In this document: piece by piece, positions 63,274 to 64,000 of the stretch
Layout: each line of letters starts with the position of its first letter
Position numbering within the stretch: position 1 is the stretch's first letter
The notes under the pieces: model-generated
The model's database searches: none
The model's input: the letters and a program-made list of their open reading frames with translations, nothing else
What the model was told of the DNA's origin: nothing
Program-made: the position numbers and the translations under genes
Assembly: GCF_000189635.1 (NCBI RefSeq)
Contig: NW_002476345.1
Coordinates: 5,211 to 69,210, forward strand
DNA: 64,000 nt
DNA from: Tetrahymena thermophila SB210
Taxonomy: Eukaryota > Ciliophora > Oligohymenophorea > Hymenostomatida > Tetrahymenidae
Direction of reading: 5' to 3'

Positions 63274-64000
63274 AGCTTCAACTAAAACAATAACCTATAT
63301 GCTTGAAAAATTATATAAATTATGTAGATGTAAGATTTGATTTTTTATCAAAAATTTTATTAAAATTGTCAAGATATTTCAAATTAGCACTATTAAATAA
63401 ACAAAATCATTAATTTTGATAATATCTAGAACTTACTAAAAAAATAAGCTCGATAGATAGATAGATCAAAATGAGTGAGTTAAAATTAAAATTTAAATAA
63501 ATTTTTTTTGTATATGAGATGGTTCTTTTTTATATTTTAAATTAAAATTATATAAATAAATTAAGTTAGTTTAAAAGACAAATGTTAAATAAGAATTATA
63601 ATTATATCTATTAAAATTAGCATAATAATTTTGTGTGTTTGAATGAATGCTTATTGTAAAAACTTATTAATAACGAGTTATAAACAAGGAGAGCTTTAAA
63701 TTTTATAAATATTTTTAACCTTTTAAAAAATAATTAAAAAATTTTATTATGAGTGAATGTCTAAGTTGTAAGATATGAAGTATGCTAAAAATATAAATTA
63801 TTCAATATAAATTTTACTATTTTACTAATATTTAAATTTTAATTTATATTGAATAATCCAATAAAAAAGAGTATTCGTAAGTTAGTAGGATTATATTTCT
63901 GATATAAATATTCTAAAATCAATTATTATATATTAAGAAATTTTATTAAAAAAGTTGATAATGTATTGAGAAAAGCAATATGAAAATAAATAACAAAAAT
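63274..64000. other. AT-rich intergenic region to window end
   Basis: No gene seen. The region contains a perfect 17-bp inverted repeat at 63797-63857. Confidence 0.6.
63797..63857. repeat. Perfect 17-bp inverted repeat
   Basis: Arms at 63797-63813 and 63841-63857 ('attattcaatataaatt' and its reverse complement) flank a 27-nt AT-rich spacer. The repeat could form a hairpin or mark the ends of a tiny palindromic insertion. No target-site duplication is evident. Confidence 0.7.

Noticed and set aside
1-64000. Telomere, chromosome breakage sequence, CRISPR array or virus-like element
   Set aside because: No C4A2/G4T2 runs, no breakage-sequence match, no regularly spaced short repeats, and no recognisable polymerase, integrase or capsid coding sequence were seen.

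Overview
The window looks like a macronuclear chromosome segment of an oligohymenophorean ciliate, most likely Tetrahymena or a close relative. It is extremely AT-rich. Clearly conserved proteins (eIF4A, KIN17, purine nucleoside phosphorylase) can only be read if TAA and TAG encode glutamine and TGA is the only stop. Introns are mostly short (41-150 nt), AT-rich and GT...AG. No telomeric G4T2 repeats, rRNA or convincing tRNA genes were seen. All coding calls below use this genetic code; a standard-code reading gives only fragments.

Layout. 1-3033 is AT-rich spacer with a diverged tandem repeat. 3034-4620 is an unrecognised glutamine-rich gene, followed by an unusual C-rich, coding-like tract. 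7.9-8.75 kb holds a decayed fragment of a surface-protein gene. 9.47-30.03 kb is a large tandem segmental duplication. Each unit has one minus-strand gene for a secreted or type I membrane, cysteine-rich, furin/VSP-like repeat protein, plus 4-5 kb of related noncoding DNA. The first copy encodes about 2526 aa with about 18 cysteine modules. The second is shorter, with about 7 modules, and carries a one-base insertion that breaks its frame. 30.7-34.6 kb is a 1287-aa Q/N-rich protein with a C-terminal hydrophobic anchor.

35.9-43.0 kb holds three plus-strand genes: a jacalin-like/FBA-like two-domain protein, a secreted unknown, and a type I membrane protein with an H-type-lectin-like ectodomain. 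43.9-63.3 kb is mainly housekeeping: KIN17 (minus), purine nucleoside phosphorylase (plus), an intron-rich coiled-coil protein (plus), an Old Yellow Enzyme relative with an altered active site (plus), eIF4A with two long introns (plus), a TMBIM/Bax-inhibitor-like protein (minus), an unrecognised charged protein (minus) and an ABC1/ADCK1-type atypical kinase (minus).

There is no operon-like organisation; genes are separated by about 0.3-2.4 kb of AT-rich spacer. The most interesting locus is the surface-protein duplication. The same module has been gained and lost as whole cassettes, a third copy is decaying next to it, and the noncoding flank carries its own copy-number-variable ~545-bp repeats.
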